From positions 124,001-188,000 of the forward strand of contig NZ_CABPSK010000003.1 in NCBI RefSeq assembly GCF_902459645.1: a stretch of 64,000 nt of DNA. The letters are read 5' to 3'. Positions 1-12,100 of the stretch are shown one piece after another. Position 1 is the first letter of the stretch. Every line of letters begins with the position of its first letter. The position numbers and the translations under genes were made by a program. The notes below the pieces were generated by a model. It was not told the DNA's origin. It was given only the letters and a program-made list of their open reading frames with translations, and did no database searches. Origin of the DNA: Pandoraea pneumonica. Its GTDB lineage: Bacteria; Pseudomonadota; Gammaproteobacteria; Burkholderiales; Burkholderiaceae.

Positions 1-7
1 GCATCAT
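1..7 (-). other. Possible start codon of a divergent gene cut by the window edge
   Basis: On the minus strand an ATG at 7-5 (followed by a second ATG) is preceded at good spacing by a GGAG-type ribosome binding site (plus-strand ctcc near 17-20). Almost nothing of the coding region is inside the window. MocR regulators are often transcribed away from their target gene, so a divergent partner would be expected here, but the product cannot be read. Confidence 0.3.
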
Positions 8-151
8 GATTCTTGTCTCCGTTAAAGGTCGGAAAACACCGCTGACGTCGGCCCGCCATCTGGGTGCCGATGCCGCCTGCGCTGTGCGTCGATGGATGCA
101 ACGATACGGGCTCTTGGCCCCCTTCGGAAGAGCCAAAACAGAATAGAATCG

Positions 152-172
152 GTAGGCCAAAAAGTAGGCCAA
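152..172. promoter_or_regulatory. Direct repeat GTAGGCCAA x2, candidate MocR operator
   Basis: Two identical 9-base copies of GTAGGCCAA lie at 152-160 and 164-172, 12 bases start to start, in the leader of the regulator gene and within the possible divergent promoter region (8-211). MocR-family regulators such as PdxR are known to bind direct repeats near their own gene. Binding here is inferred. Confidence 0.4.
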
Positions 173-211
173 TCCACCCGAGATGCCGGTGCCTTAGCGG
201 AGCCCCCTCAC

Positions 212-1840
212 ATGTCTGATTCGTCCAACGTGTCCGAAAGGTCCGAAAGATCAGAAAGCTCCGACCTCAGCGCCCTGCACCTCGGCGACGCCGCACACGC
301 GACCGGCATGCCGACCTATCGCGCGCTGTACGAGCGAATTCGCGAAGGCATTCTCTCCGGCAAGCTCGCCCCGTCGTCGCGCTTACCGTCCACACGTGCG
401 CTGGCGAGCGAACTAGGCGTGGCACGCGGCACCGTCGAGGCCGCCTACGAGCGGCTCGTTGCCGAAGGCTTCGTGATCGGACGCGGCGCGGCTGGTAGCC
501 GCGTCAATCCCCAACTCAGCGCGGCCCGTCTGGACGCTGCCGCCAAGGTACTGACCAGCGATGCCGGTCGGCGCAAGGGTGTCGGCGCTAACGTCCCCAA
601 CAGCGCCCCCACTAGCGCCCCCAACAGCGCCGCCCTGCCGCCGTCGGTCTCGGCACGCACAAAGGACAGCCCACCGGCCCCAGGCCCCACCGCCGAGAGC
701 CCGAGTCACGTGCCGCTCAGCGCACACGGCACGCCAATGCCGCTGCAAAACGGCATGCCAGCATTCGACGAGTTTCCCCGCAAGCTCTGGGCGCGACTGG
801 CAGCGCGGCATGCCCGTCATCTCCCGTCCGACGCCTTGAGCTATCAAGACGCCGCCGGTATCGCCCCCCTTCGAGAGGCCATCGCAGGCTATCTGGCGAT
901 CGCGCGCGGCATTCACTGCGATCCGGCCCAAGTCATCGTCACCACCGGCTTTCAAGGCGCACTCGCGCTGATCACCCGCGTACTGCTCCAACCGGGCGAC
1001 GCCGTGTGGTGTGAAGATCCCGGCTACTTCCGGGCGCATGAAGCCCTGCGGATGGCGGGTGCGGCGTTGGTACCGGTGCCCGTCGACAACGATGGCCTCG
1101 ACGTTGCCGAGGGAGAGCGCCGAGCCCCGAATGCGCGGCTCGCCGTCATCACGCCATCGCACCAGTCGCCGCTGTCGGTCGCGCTGCCGCTTGAACGGCG
1201 TCTCGCCTTGCTGGCGTGGGCGCAGGCCAATCAAGCGTGGATCGTCGAAGACGACTACGACAGCGAATTCCGCTACACGGGCGCACCGCTGCCCGCGCTC
1301 AAGAGTCTGGATGGCGGCGAGCGCGTGCTTTATGCGGGGTCGTTCGGCAAGGTGTTGTTTCCTGGGTTGCGGCTCGGCTATCTCGTCGTGCCACCTGAGT
1401 TGTGCAACGCATTTATCGCGGCGACCGCCCTCCTCAGCCCCGTGCACGGATGGATCGAGCAGGCCACGGTTACCGACTTCATGACGCAAGGGCATTTCAG
1501 CCGCCACATCCGGCGCATGCGCCAGCTTTACGGCGAGCGTCGCGCCGCGCTGGCTGACGCGCTGCGACAACATCTCGGCGGCCGGATCGAGCTCGCGCAA
1601 CAAGCGGGCGGCATGCATTTGCTGGGCTGGATCGAACCGCATCGCAACGATCGGGCGGTATCCCGTGCGGCCCACCCGCATGGTCTGGCGCCCGGGGCGC
1701 TGTCGTATTTCCGTATCGAGCGCGAGTTGCCGCCAGCGCTCGTGATGAGCTTCACCAATGTGCCCGTCGCCAGCGCAGACGACGTCGCGAAGCGGCTCGC
1801 CCGCGCCTTCGACGACGACGAAAAATTCCGCCTCGTATGA
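212..1840 (+). CDS. MocR-family transcriptional regulator (GntR HTH + aminotransferase-like domain)
   Basis: This 542-residue protein has the MocR/PdxR architecture. An N-terminal winged helix (about residues 30-105, with the GntR signature around LPSTRALASELGVARGTVE) is followed by an Ala/Pro/Ser-rich linker and a fold-type I aminotransferase-like domain. The domain keeps the PLP site: a VEDDYDSEFRY segment and SFGK with the Schiff-base lysine near residue 380. Such proteins are cytoplasmic regulators that sense PLP or an amino-compound adduct rather than act as transaminases. An in-frame ATG at 92 would add 40 uncharged, low-complexity residues. I prefer 212, which has a GGAG upstream and begins near the HTH. 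The target is unknown because no pdxST-like gene is present; a divergent gene off the left edge is the natural candidate. Confidence 0.85.
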   Translation: MSDSSNVSERSERSESSDLSALHLGDAAHATGMPTYRALYERIREGILSGKLAPSSRLPSTRALASELGVARGTVEAAYERLVAEGFVIGRGAAGSRVNPQLSAARLDAAAKVLTSDAGRRKGVGANVPNSAPTSAPNSAALPPSVSARTKDSPPAPGPTAESPSHVPLSAHGTPMPLQNGMPAFDEFPRKLWARLAARHARHLPSDALSYQDAAGIAPLREAIAGYLAIARGIHCDPAQVIVTTGFQGALALITRVLLQPGDAVWCEDPGYFRAHEALRMAGAALVPVPVDNDGLDVAEGERRAPNARLAVITPSHQSPLSVALPLERRLALLAWAQANQAWIVEDDYDSEFRYTGAPLPALKSLDGGERVLYAGSFGKVLFPGLRLGYLVVPPELCNAFIAATALLSPVHGWIEQATVTDFMTQGHFSRHIRRMRQLYGERRAALADALRQHLGGRIELAQQAGGMHLLGWIEPHRNDRAVSRAAHPHGLAPGALSYFRIERELPPALVMSFTNVPVASADDVAKRLARAFDDDEKFRLV

Positions 1841-1944
1841 CGCAGCGCACCATTTTTCGGATGTCGCATCGGAACAATTTTCGGATGGTTTTCGGGACAC
1901 ATCGCGCTTGTGTTCGCCCGTCATGTCGGTGTATCGTTGCCGCA

Positions 1945-2030
1945 AAGCTAGCGCAGGGGTCCTGCAACGTGAGTTGTGGGTGAGAAATACCCTTAGAACC
2001 TGATCTGGATAATGCCAGCGCAGGGAGCGT
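1945..2030 (+). promoter_or_regulatory. TPP riboswitch (THI element)
   Basis: The stretch contains the strongly conserved TPP aptamer blocks in order: GGGGTCCTG near 1956, GGGTGAGAAATACCC at 1978-1992, then GAACCTGATCTGGATAATGC ending at 2014 and CCAGCGCAGGGA at 2015-2026. It lies about 90 bases upstream of thiC. Known TPP riboswitches lower expression of thiamine genes when thiamine pyrophosphate is abundant, usually by hiding the ribosome binding site in proteobacteria. The AGGAGA site ahead of thiC would be the controlled element. Confidence 0.95.
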
Positions 2031-2032
2031 AG

Positions 2033-4033
<2,001 letters not shown>

Positions 4034-4063
4034 AGCCCACGGCTTTGATAGCTTGCGTATGAA

Positions 4064-4097
4064 AAACGCGCCCGGAGCGATCCGGGCGCGTTTTTTT
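4064..4097. terminator. Intrinsic terminator, probably bidirectional
   Basis: A perfect stem of ACGCGCCCGGA and TCCGGGCGCGT around a GCGA loop is followed by seven T on the plus strand and preceded by five A. It can therefore end thiC and also the convergent minus-strand gene that stops at 4133. Confidence 0.93.
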
Positions 4098-4132
4098 ATG
4101 CAGCGTTAAATGGTGGCGGTGTCGGTGCCAGA

Positions 4133-5227
4133 TCAGGCATCGGGATATTCGTAAGACACTTCGTCTTCATCCCCGCTCAGCGCACGCTGCGTTGGCACCC
4201 CCAGCGCCGTCATCTCGTTGCGTAGCCGCAGGCACGCCACCTCGGGGCGCAGCGACGTATGCATCGACGTCGCCAAGGCCATGAACGACGGCGTGTTGGT
4301 TTGCGGCAGCCGTGCCGACTGCATGACGTCGGTGTGGCGCATCCCCCAGTGCGCGTCGCCGGTCTGTTCGATACCCAGCGCCAGCTTCGCCCAGTCGTTG
4401 GAACACACCGCGACAGTTGCCGGAAGATCGGTACGCGCCATCGCTTGTTGCATCGGCGATCCGGTGGAAAGCGCCACGCGCAGCATCCACTCGGTGGCGT
4501 CGGCAGCCGGCAACGTACGCTTCCCCTCATGCAAGCGCTGATTGACCTGACTCACGAACGAATGCACCGGCTCGCGCACCAGACAGGCCCGTTCCCACTC
4601 CTTCTTGCCGACCAGATCGGGTTTGCCGGTCCAGCGGCGTGCCGTATCGCCAACCGTCTTGGCAACATCGGAACGAACGACCTCATAAACCGAAGTGCCG
4701 TTGCGTCCGTCCGTGCCGATTAGCGAGCCGCCCACGACGTCGTTGCATACCTGCCCGCGTTCGCTGCGTGCGTCCGGCATCAACACCGGATGATTCGCAA
4801 ACTCCGTCGCCGCCGGGCGTGGCGATCCCACGGCGGGTCCGGCACAAACGTACAAGGTTTGCACCGACGACGGACACAGGACGGGCACTGCGCGCTGCGT
4901 GCCGTTTTTGGGGGCCTGCGCCGCAAACCCATCGCTCACACCGGAAAGTTGGCTCGCGCTCGATGCGTAGTCCGCACGAAACGCATCGCGCAGGGCACTG
5001 ATTGACGGGCGGGCCGCTGCCAACGCCAACGCGCTTCCCAGACGCGCAAAAATCGGACGCCCGCCTTCGATGTTGCTCACGCCGTCCAACGCCGCGTCCG
5101 TCATGCGTTCCGGCGAAGGCGCCTGGGGCGAGTGAAAGGGAACCGGCGCAGGCGCGCCGGAAGCTTGCCCAAGGGCATTCCCGCCAAGTCCGCCATGTCC
5201 GCCCGGAAAAGCTTGTAAGCCATTCAT
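4133..5227 (-). CDS. Hypothetical protein of unknown function
   Basis: I do not recognise a family for this 364-residue protein. The start at 5227 (MNGLQAFPGG) is chosen over an upstream ATG because a GGAGGG site precedes it by nine bases. The first 60 residues are rich in Gly, Pro and Ala, with no signal peptide or membrane segment. The rest is a mixed, soluble-looking sequence with scattered cysteines and an acidic C-terminus (GDEDEVSYEYPDA). It stands alone between thiC and a membrane-protein gene. A disordered small-residue N-terminus without a Sec signal resembles type III effectors or other specialised cargo, but that is only a guess. Confidence 0.65.
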   Translation of the reverse strand: MNGLQAFPGGHGGLGGNALGQASGAPAPVPFHSPQAPSPERMTDAALDGVSNIEGGRPIFARLGSALALAAARPSISALRDAFRADYASSASQLSGVSDGFAAQAPKNGTQRAVPVLCPSSVQTLYVCAGPAVGSPRPAATEFANHPVLMPDARSERGQVCNDVVGGSLIGTDGRNGTSVYEVVRSDVAKTVGDTARRWTGKPDLVGKKEWERACLVREPVHSFVSQVNQRLHEGKRTLPAADATEWMLRVALSTGSPMQQAMARTDLPATVAVCSNDWAKLALGIEQTGDAHWGMRHTDVMQSARLPQTNTPSFMALATSMHTSLRPEVACLRLRNEMTALGVPTQRALSGDEDEVSYEYPDA

Positions 5228-5701
5228 CGTGAAACCCTCCATCAGTGCGGTGAACGTGGTGATCGACCACGGCCCCGACATGGTGTCGAAGCGGCGTTCA
5301 CGATGCCCGACGGCGCTGAGCAACATTATCGGTTCTGCACGCCGCCCCGCTCAACTTGCGCAAGCCACCGCTCGTCAGGCGACAGTCAACGCCCGTCGGG
5401 AAACAGGAGGGGCGGCGGGAGGGGCGGCGGGTTGCCGCTGTCGGGGCGACACGGACTTATGGCATGCTATCGGTCAGCGGCACAGCCGACGCGGCTGCTG
5501 CGCTCCCGAGGATTCGCATTGCGCAACGCTTCCCGGGGACGCGCTTTCCGCACCCCAGCCCGAAGGCATCTCAAAATGACGGCCGTCCGGCCTTGTTTCG
5601 AAATGTCTCCGCGCAACCGGTCAAACCTCAGTTCCGAGGCGCGACCGCCTTGCTCCCGTCGCTGCTGTGCGCCTGACTTTGTACTTACAGGTGACAACAA
5701 T
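5228..5701. other. Intergenic region with tandem G-rich repeat (possible G-quadruplex)
   Basis: About 470 bases separate two divergent genes. The region holds two tandem copies of GGAGGGGCGGCG (5406-5417 and 5418-5429). The plus strand therefore has four G-runs of three or four (5409-5412, 5417-5419, 5421-5424, 5429-5431) with short loops, matching the usual G-quadruplex pattern. Both promoters must lie here; I could not assign clear -35/-10 pairs. A reading frame runs through it ahead of the CorC-like gene but shows no protein-like features. Confidence 0.5.
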
Positions 5702-7039
5702 ATGAGTGGTTACGGCTTTCTTTTCAGTATCTTGTTGCTGGTTCTGGCGAGCGCCTTCTTTTCCGCCGCCGAAATTTCCCTGACCGCCGCCAAGCGCACC
5801 AAACTTCAGGTGCTCATGGAAAAGGGCGACCAACAGGCGATCAAAGTGCTCGCACTCAAGGAGCAACCCGGCAACTTCTTCACCGTCGTACAGATCGGCG
5901 TGAACGCGGTCGCGGTGCTGGGCGGTGTGCTCGGCGAGAGTTTTCTGACCGGCTATCTGTTCGACTGGCTCTCGTCCTTCACCGATCAGGCGATGGCCCT
6001 GCGTCTCGCAGGCATCGGTTCGTTCCTGTTCATCACGATTGCTTTCATTCAGTTTGCCGACCTGATTCCGAAACGGCTCGCCATGGTCAACCCGGAGCGC
6101 GTGGCGATGGCGATCATCGACCCGATGCTGCTCTGCCTGAAAGTGCTTCGCCCGCTGGTGTTCATCTTCAACGGCATCGCCAACATGTTTCTGCGCATTT
6201 TTAAGCTGCCGACGCATGCCATCGAAAACATCACGTCCGAGGACATTGCCGCTATGGTCGGTGCCGGTGCCGAAGCTGGCGTCCTGCGCAAACAAGAATT
6301 GCACCTGATCGAGAACGTGTTTGAGCTCGAATCGCGTACCGTCGGCTCGGTGATGACGTTTCGCGACGACGTGGTGTATTTCACCATCGCGGAAGAAGAG
6401 CGCAGCATTCGCCAGAAGATCACCGAAAGCCCGCATTCGAAGTATCTCGTGTGCCGCGGCGAAATCGACAACGTGCTGGGCTATGTCGATTCGAAAGACT
6501 TGCTCCAACGCATTGCCAGCGAAGATTTGTCGAGCGTGATCCGCAATCTGGACCGCCTCTACGCGAAAAAACTGCTCGTCATTCCCGACACACTCAACCT
6601 CTCGGAAGCGCTGGCCCGCTTCAAGGAAACCCGTGAGAGCTTTGCCGTCATCATCAACGAATACGGCATGGTGGTGGGCGTGGTCACCCTCAACGACATC
6701 GTCGGCGCGCTCATGGGCGACGTGGTCCACCCGGCGGACGAAGACCAAATCGTGCAACGCGACGAGCACTCATGGCTCGTCGACGGCGTGACCTCGGTCG
6801 AAGACGTGAAGAAGGCGCTCGATATCGACGAACTGCCCGGCGAGGGCGATTACGAAACCATCGCTGGCTTCATGATTTATCAGCTCAAACGCATTCCCAA
6901 GAAGTCGGAAGCGACAGAAGCGATGGGCTATAAGTTCGAAGTGGTCGACATCGATAACTACAAGATCGACCAGTTGCTCGTCACCCGTCTCGGGTCGCTC
7001 GCCGAAGCGGCGATTGCCGCGCAAAAGCAGACGTCCTGA
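5702..7039 (+). CDS. CorC/HlyC (CNNM) family membrane protein
   Basis: This 445-residue inner-membrane protein has a DUF21/CNNM transmembrane domain (about residues 1-190, with AEISLTAAKRTKLQ after the first helix), two cytoplasmic CBS domains (about 200-330) and a C-terminal CorC_HlyC domain (about 350-430). The family includes YfjD/CorB-like proteins tied to Mg2+/Co2+ efflux or resistance; the exact substrate cannot be read. The reading frame extends upstream to 5303, but that part is Arg/Gly-rich and non-conserved. The ATG at 5702 starts directly before the first membrane helix. Confidence 0.9.
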   Translation: MSGYGFLFSILLLVLASAFFSAAEISLTAAKRTKLQVLMEKGDQQAIKVLALKEQPGNFFTVVQIGVNAVAVLGGVLGESFLTGYLFDWLSSFTDQAMALRLAGIGSFLFITIAFIQFADLIPKRLAMVNPERVAMAIIDPMLLCLKVLRPLVFIFNGIANMFLRIFKLPTHAIENITSEDIAAMVGAGAEAGVLRKQELHLIENVFELESRTVGSVMTFRDDVVYFTIAEEERSIRQKITESPHSKYLVCRGEIDNVLGYVDSKDLLQRIASEDLSSVIRNLDRLYAKKLLVIPDTLNLSEALARFKETRESFAVIINEYGMVVGVVTLNDIVGALMGDVVHPADEDQIVQRDEHSWLVDGVTSVEDVKKALDIDELPGEGDYETIAGFMIYQLKRIPKKSEATEAMGYKFEVVDIDNYKIDQLLVTRLGSLAEAAIAAQKQTS

Positions 7040-7051
7040 CGAACGCGCGGG

Positions 7052-9100
7052 TCATGAGGGTATCGCCTCGATGACCTGCGCCAGTCGATCGGTCAAACCA
7101 CCATCGCGCTGTGTCGGGCGCAGAATCGCCGACGCGATCACTTGCCACGGCGCATACAGCCACGCCTGACGCCGCGCGCGCGTCACGCCGGTATAGATCA
7201 ACTCACGCGACAGCACGCGGCTCGACTGTTCGGGCAGCACGATCGCCACGCGCTCGAATTCAGACCCTTGCGACTTGTGAATCGTCATCGCAAAGGCCGT
7301 CTCGTGCGCTGGCAGGCTCGCCGGTGAATATAGCCGGTACCCGCCGTCCGGCGTTGCAAACGCCACGCGCAACGCACCACCGGGCCCCAGCGGCAGTGCG
7401 ATGCCGATATCGCCGTTGAACAGATTGAGTGCGTATTCGTTCTGCGTGATCAGTACCGGACGCCCCGCAAACCACGCACCGCCCCCGGCATTGAGGGCGA
7501 CACCCGCGCGGCGCGCCAGTAACGCGGTGAGTTGCGCCCCAAGGAATTCAACGCCACGGCGTCCGCCTCGGGTCGCGCACAACACCCGGAACTGACCGAA
7601 CGCCACGAAGACCGGCTGCGCCACCATGGCGATGTCGCCTGCCGTGGCCGCTCCCGGGTCACCGAGTTGACCGATCAGCGTGACAGCGTCGGTCAACGCG
7701 TCGAGGTACGCGCCGTAACCGTCGGCAAGTGCGTTGAGGTTCGCTGTGGAAAGTTGCACGCCGCCGTCTTCGCTCAAGCTCACGCGATCGGGTGCGGATG
7801 TCGACGACGCGCAATCGGTGGAAAACGCTTTGCGCGCGTCGGTCGCGCGTCCTGTTTTGATCGCCGTTGCCAATCGACCAATCGCCGAGTTCTCGCCGAA
7901 CCGGTACGTACGCTCCAGCCAGACCACGGCATCTTCCAAACCGCGCGACGTGCTGCCTTGCGCACTGGCGGCTAATGGCCCCTGCACAGGCGGTGTCGCT
8001 TGCGGCCAGCCCAAGGCACCCAACAACTGCTCGCGCATGTCGGCAGAAAACACGCGTTTGGCACTCAACTCCCCGAACACGGCGCCCGCTTCGACGGCGG
8101 CCAACTGATCCTTATCGCCCAGCAGAATCAAGCGCGCGCCATCGGGCACCGCTTCGAGCAATTGCGTTGCCATCGACAAATCGATCATCGAGGCTTCGTC
8201 GACGACGATCAGATCGTAAGGCAGCGGATTGCCCGCGTGATGGCGAAAGCGGCGACCGACTTGCTCGGCCGACTCGGGTAGCACCCCCAGCAGGCGGTGG
8301 AGCGTGAGCGCCGCTTCCGGCAACGCCTGACGTACCGCTTCTGGTAGGTCCTGACGTGCAGTGAGGGCCTCCTGCATCCGCTGCGCCGCTTTCCCTGTGG
8401 GCGCGGCCAGCGCCACGCGCAAATTGGCATCACGTTCGAGCAGGCACGCGAGCAGGCCCACCACCGTCGTCGTTTTCCCCGTTCCCGGCCCGCCGCTGAG
8501 CACCACGAGCGAGCGTTGCAACGCCAATGCTGCGGCAGCCATCTGCCAATTGGGTTCGGGTTGACCGTCTGGCGAGGTAAGCACCCCGTCACCGAAATAC
8601 TTGCGCAGGCGGGCGCGATCCTGTGCGGTGACAGGCGTCGTTTCCGAACTCGCCAGCTTGCGGCCTAGCGCTGCCGCAAGACGCGCTTCGTAGACGTAGT
8701 AGCGCGCAAGATAGAGGCGATCTTTCTCATCGAGCAAAAGCGGCCACGCGTCGGATTGCGCATCACTGGCCAACGTCAACGCGAGGTCGGCAGGTGCACA
8801 CAGACCGCTGGCGAACAGCGCATCGCGCCAAACCGACAGCGAAGGTGCGTCGTCCGGAAACAGTTCGCCGCTCGCCTGCGCGTCGAGAAAGTTGTCGAGC
8901 GGCACGCACACATGCCCTTCGGCCGTTGCCAGACTGACCGCCAAGGCGGCACGCCAAACGTACCGACAAGTCGATTCGTCGGCTCCCCGCCCACGGGCGA
9001 GCATCGTCATGCGGCGCGCAAAACCCTGCGCTAGCCTAACAACGCCAGTGTCCGCGAGTGTGCTCGCTGCTGGATCGTTTTGATGGAGGACTTCGCTCAT
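7052..9100 (-). CDS. recD: RecBCD subunit RecD (exodeoxyribonuclease V alpha)
   Basis: This 682-residue SF1B 5'-to-3' helicase is part of RecBCD double-strand-break repair. It has an N-terminal domain (about 1-160), a Walker A GGPGTGKT near residue 205, a Walker B/DEA motif (VVDEASMIDL), helicase motif III (LLGDKDQLAAVEAG), and a C-terminal UvrD-like block with TIHKSQGSEFE and YTGVTRAR. Its ATG overlaps the recB stop as ATGA, so translation is probably coupled. It is the last gene of recC-recB-recD. At 682 residues it is somewhat longer than E. coli RecD. Confidence 0.96.
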   Translation of the reverse strand: MSEVLHQNDPAASTLADTGVVRLAQGFARRMTMLARGRGADESTCRYVWRAALAVSLATAEGHVCVPLDNFLDAQASGELFPDDAPSLSVWRDALFASGLCAPADLALTLASDAQSDAWPLLLDEKDRLYLARYYVYEARLAAALGRKLASSETTPVTAQDRARLRKYFGDGVLTSPDGQPEPNWQMAAAALALQRSLVVLSGGPGTGKTTTVVGLLACLLERDANLRVALAAPTGKAAQRMQEALTARQDLPEAVRQALPEAALTLHRLLGVLPESAEQVGRRFRHHAGNPLPYDLIVVDEASMIDLSMATQLLEAVPDGARLILLGDKDQLAAVEAGAVFGELSAKRVFSADMREQLLGALGWPQATPPVQGPLAASAQGSTSRGLEDAVVWLERTYRFGENSAIGRLATAIKTGRATDARKAFSTDCASSTSAPDRVSLSEDGGVQLSTANLNALADGYGAYLDALTDAVTLIGQLGDPGAATAGDIAMVAQPVFVAFGQFRVLCATRGGRRGVEFLGAQLTALLARRAGVALNAGGGAWFAGRPVLITQNEYALNLFNGDIGIALPLGPGGALRVAFATPDGGYRLYSPASLPAHETAFAMTIHKSQGSEFERVAIVLPEQSSRVLSRELIYTGVTRARRQAWLYAPWQVIASAILRPTQRDGGLTDRLAQVIEAIPS

Positions 9101-12100
9101 GCGTTCGTCTCCCCGGCATCGACGTCATCGCTACCATTACGGCCGTCCAGGGCCAGCGCCTCGGCCAACGCGGTGTTCTCGCCCGCAGAGAACAACCCGT
9201 CAAGCGCATCCACCATCTCGCGCGACGGCTTATCGAAGTACACCCCCGGCACATGGTCCTCCAACTGATTGGCCTCGGCCCAATCGGGGCGCACACCCCG
9301 CACAAAAAGGTAAAGACTTCCCGCCATATCGCGGTCGTAATCGTAGTCAGGCAAGCGGCGGCGCAAATAGCGATGCAACGCCAGCGTATAGAGCAGGTAT
9401 TGCAGGTGATAACCGTGATCGGCCATGGCTTCGCGCAGGCCGTCCGGACCGTAGTTCTCGGGGGCGGTGCCCAGATAATTGGACTTCCAGTCGAGAATCC
9501 ACCACTGCCCGTGATGACGAAACACCAAGTCGATGAAGCCCTTCAGATAGCCGCGTAATACCGTGGCGTCGAGCGGAAGATCGGGGTAACCGTGCTGACG
9601 CAGCAGACCGCGCAAGGCGTCGAGCGACACCGCGTCGGCCGGATACGTGAACTCCATTTCCGTGAGCCGCTCGGTCGTCGCCACGTCGGCCAGCCGAACA
9701 CCTGGGCGAAGCGGTGTGGCCAATGTGTCGGCCAGCATGTTCATCATCATCGCCCGCCAGAGATCGTTCTGTTCCGCACCGCGCCCGGGGGGGCGCTCGC
9801 GCAACGCACGTGTGACGGCCTGCGGCCATTGGCTGCGCGAGGTGAAATCGGCCAGCTCGAACACTCGGTGCAAGCTTTCGCCCGCCGCCGGGCCACGGGG
9901 AAACCGCAGAATATCGTCGGCAGGCGGCCAGGTATCGTCGCCCTCGGGCGGTAGTGCAAACGTCGGGCCTGCGTTGGCTTGCGCATCGTAATCGGGGCGG
10001 GTGCGCTCTGGCGCACTGAGTTGACCGCCGCCCAATTGTGGTCCGGTATGCATGCCCGCCAACAAACCCGAGAAGCTGCCGATACGCCACACTTCCCGTA
10101 GCGCGCGCGTACTCGTGCGCGTGGCAAGCTCGGGAGCGGCATCGTGCCCAATGCGCTCGCCAGCCCCCAACGCGTCGCCGACAGGCAGCGGAATCACGTC
10201 GATGGGTCCACCGGCAAGGGCGGTCCATGCGGTGCGAATCGCGTCGACGCGTGCATCGGCATCGACGGTCGTGGCAATCCAATCGTCAAACGATGTGCCC
10301 TGCCCTGCGGCCAGCCAGTTGAGCATGCCGCCGCACGCCTCTTTCACGCTACGCCGCGAAGTGTAGATGCCCGCAGCGAGATAACACCGATAAACCGCCC
10401 GGGTGAGTGCCACGTACAACAGCCGTGCTTGTTCGGCCGATTGCTCACGTCGTAGCGCGGCATGGGCTGGCGAGCCCTTGGCGCCCGCTTCGGTGAAATC
10501 GATGACGGCATCCGGCCCGTCGTGATACTCCAGCCCGTCGAGACCGCCGCTGTCTCGCACCGCGCCGTCCCACAGGAATGGGCAGAACACGACACCGTAT
10601 TCCAAGCCCTTCGACTTGTGGACCGTCACGATCTGCACGAGGTTTTGATCGGACTCGAGACGCAATTGCGCTTCTTCGCCGCCACTGCCGTTGCGCTGCG
10701 AGGCCAGCCAACGCAGCAAGGCGGGCATGCCGGGCTGCTCGGCCCAGCGGGCTTGCGCCAACTCGGCCAGATGCATGAAGTTGGTCAGACGGCGCTCACC
10801 ACCGGACTGCGCCACCAGCCGCGCGGCCAGCCCAAGTTCGCGCATGAGCGTGCGCCACATCGCCGAGAAGCCGCGCTCGATCCACAACTGCCGATAGCGT
10901 TGCAGCCGTTCGATCCAGGCGATAGCCTCGGCGTCGGACGCGTCGCTCGTCTGCATACGGAACAGTGCCATGGCGTCGAGGCCGAACAATTCCGTAGCGA
11001 GCGCCGCGCGCAATGCGCGCACATCGCCCGGCGACTCCACGGCACGCAGCACGCGCAGCAGCGTTTCAGCCTCGTCGCTGGCGAACACGGAGTCCTGCGT
11101 GAGCTCGACGCTGCCTACGGCGTGTTCGGCAAGCATTGCCTTCATCAGCGCGCCCTGCCGGTGCGTTTGCACGATGACTGCGATGTCGCCCGGCGCTAAC
11201 GCATCGTTGCCGATGAGGACATCACCGCGCGACGCATCGCCAAGCAAGCGTGCGACTTCAGCCGCCGTGGCCCGCGCGCAGGCTTGCTGTGCTTCGTCCT
11301 TGGACAGCGGGCCATCGCCTTTGCCTTCGTCACCGCTCTCGCCTTCCGGAAGCCACCATACGGTGAAGTCGGCTACCGCGCGCCCGTCGGTCAGCGGTTC
11401 CCGGCGGCGTTGCCCCGGACGTACCGGTGGATACTCAAGCCCGTCGAGCACAAACGCCCGGTCGTTCGCGCCGAACAATCGGTTGCCCGCTTCGATCATC
11501 GCGGGTGTCGAGCGTTGATTGACGGCAAGGGTGTACGCCGCGTCGGCATTCTCGCGCGCGGACAGATACGTGTGAAGATCGGCGGCGCGGAAGCTGTAAA
11601 TCGCCTGCTTCGGATCGCCGACCATGAACATCGGGCCACTGCCGCCCCGCTCGCTTTCGGCGCTTTCGGCGCTTTCGGCGCTTTCGGCGCTTTCGGCGCT
11701 TTCGGCGCTTTCGGCGCTTTCGGCACGGTACACCGCGTTGAAGATGGCAAATTGCAGCGGGTCGGTATCTTGGAACTCGTCGATCAGCGCGCACGGATAA
11801 CGAGTGCGCAGGGCTTCGGCCAAGTCGGGATGTTGCGTGAGCGCGCGCGCAATATTGCCCAGCAGATCGTCGAACGACACCACGCGCAGTTCGCGTTTTC
11901 GCTGTGCCAGTTGATCCGGCGCCTGCATCAGCCATTCACGCAAGATACGAAGCCACGCCATTGCATAGCGTTCGTCGGCGTCGGCGCGTGCCTGTACCAG
12001 CACGTCGGCCAGCCCGAAGAACCGGTGATCGGGCGGTGTCTCGCCTTTCTTGATGTCCTTGGCCAAGCGCGTCGTCGTCAGCAACTCAGCCTTCGCGTGA

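Noticed and set aside
413-1945. 510-codon open frame on the minus strand opposite the MocR gene
   Set aside because: Arg/Gly-rich antisense frame without ribosome site or recognisable domain; it also extends over the riboswitch side.
11652-11723. CRISPR array
   Set aside because: The repeats are 9 bases, contiguous, without spacers, and in frame within recB.
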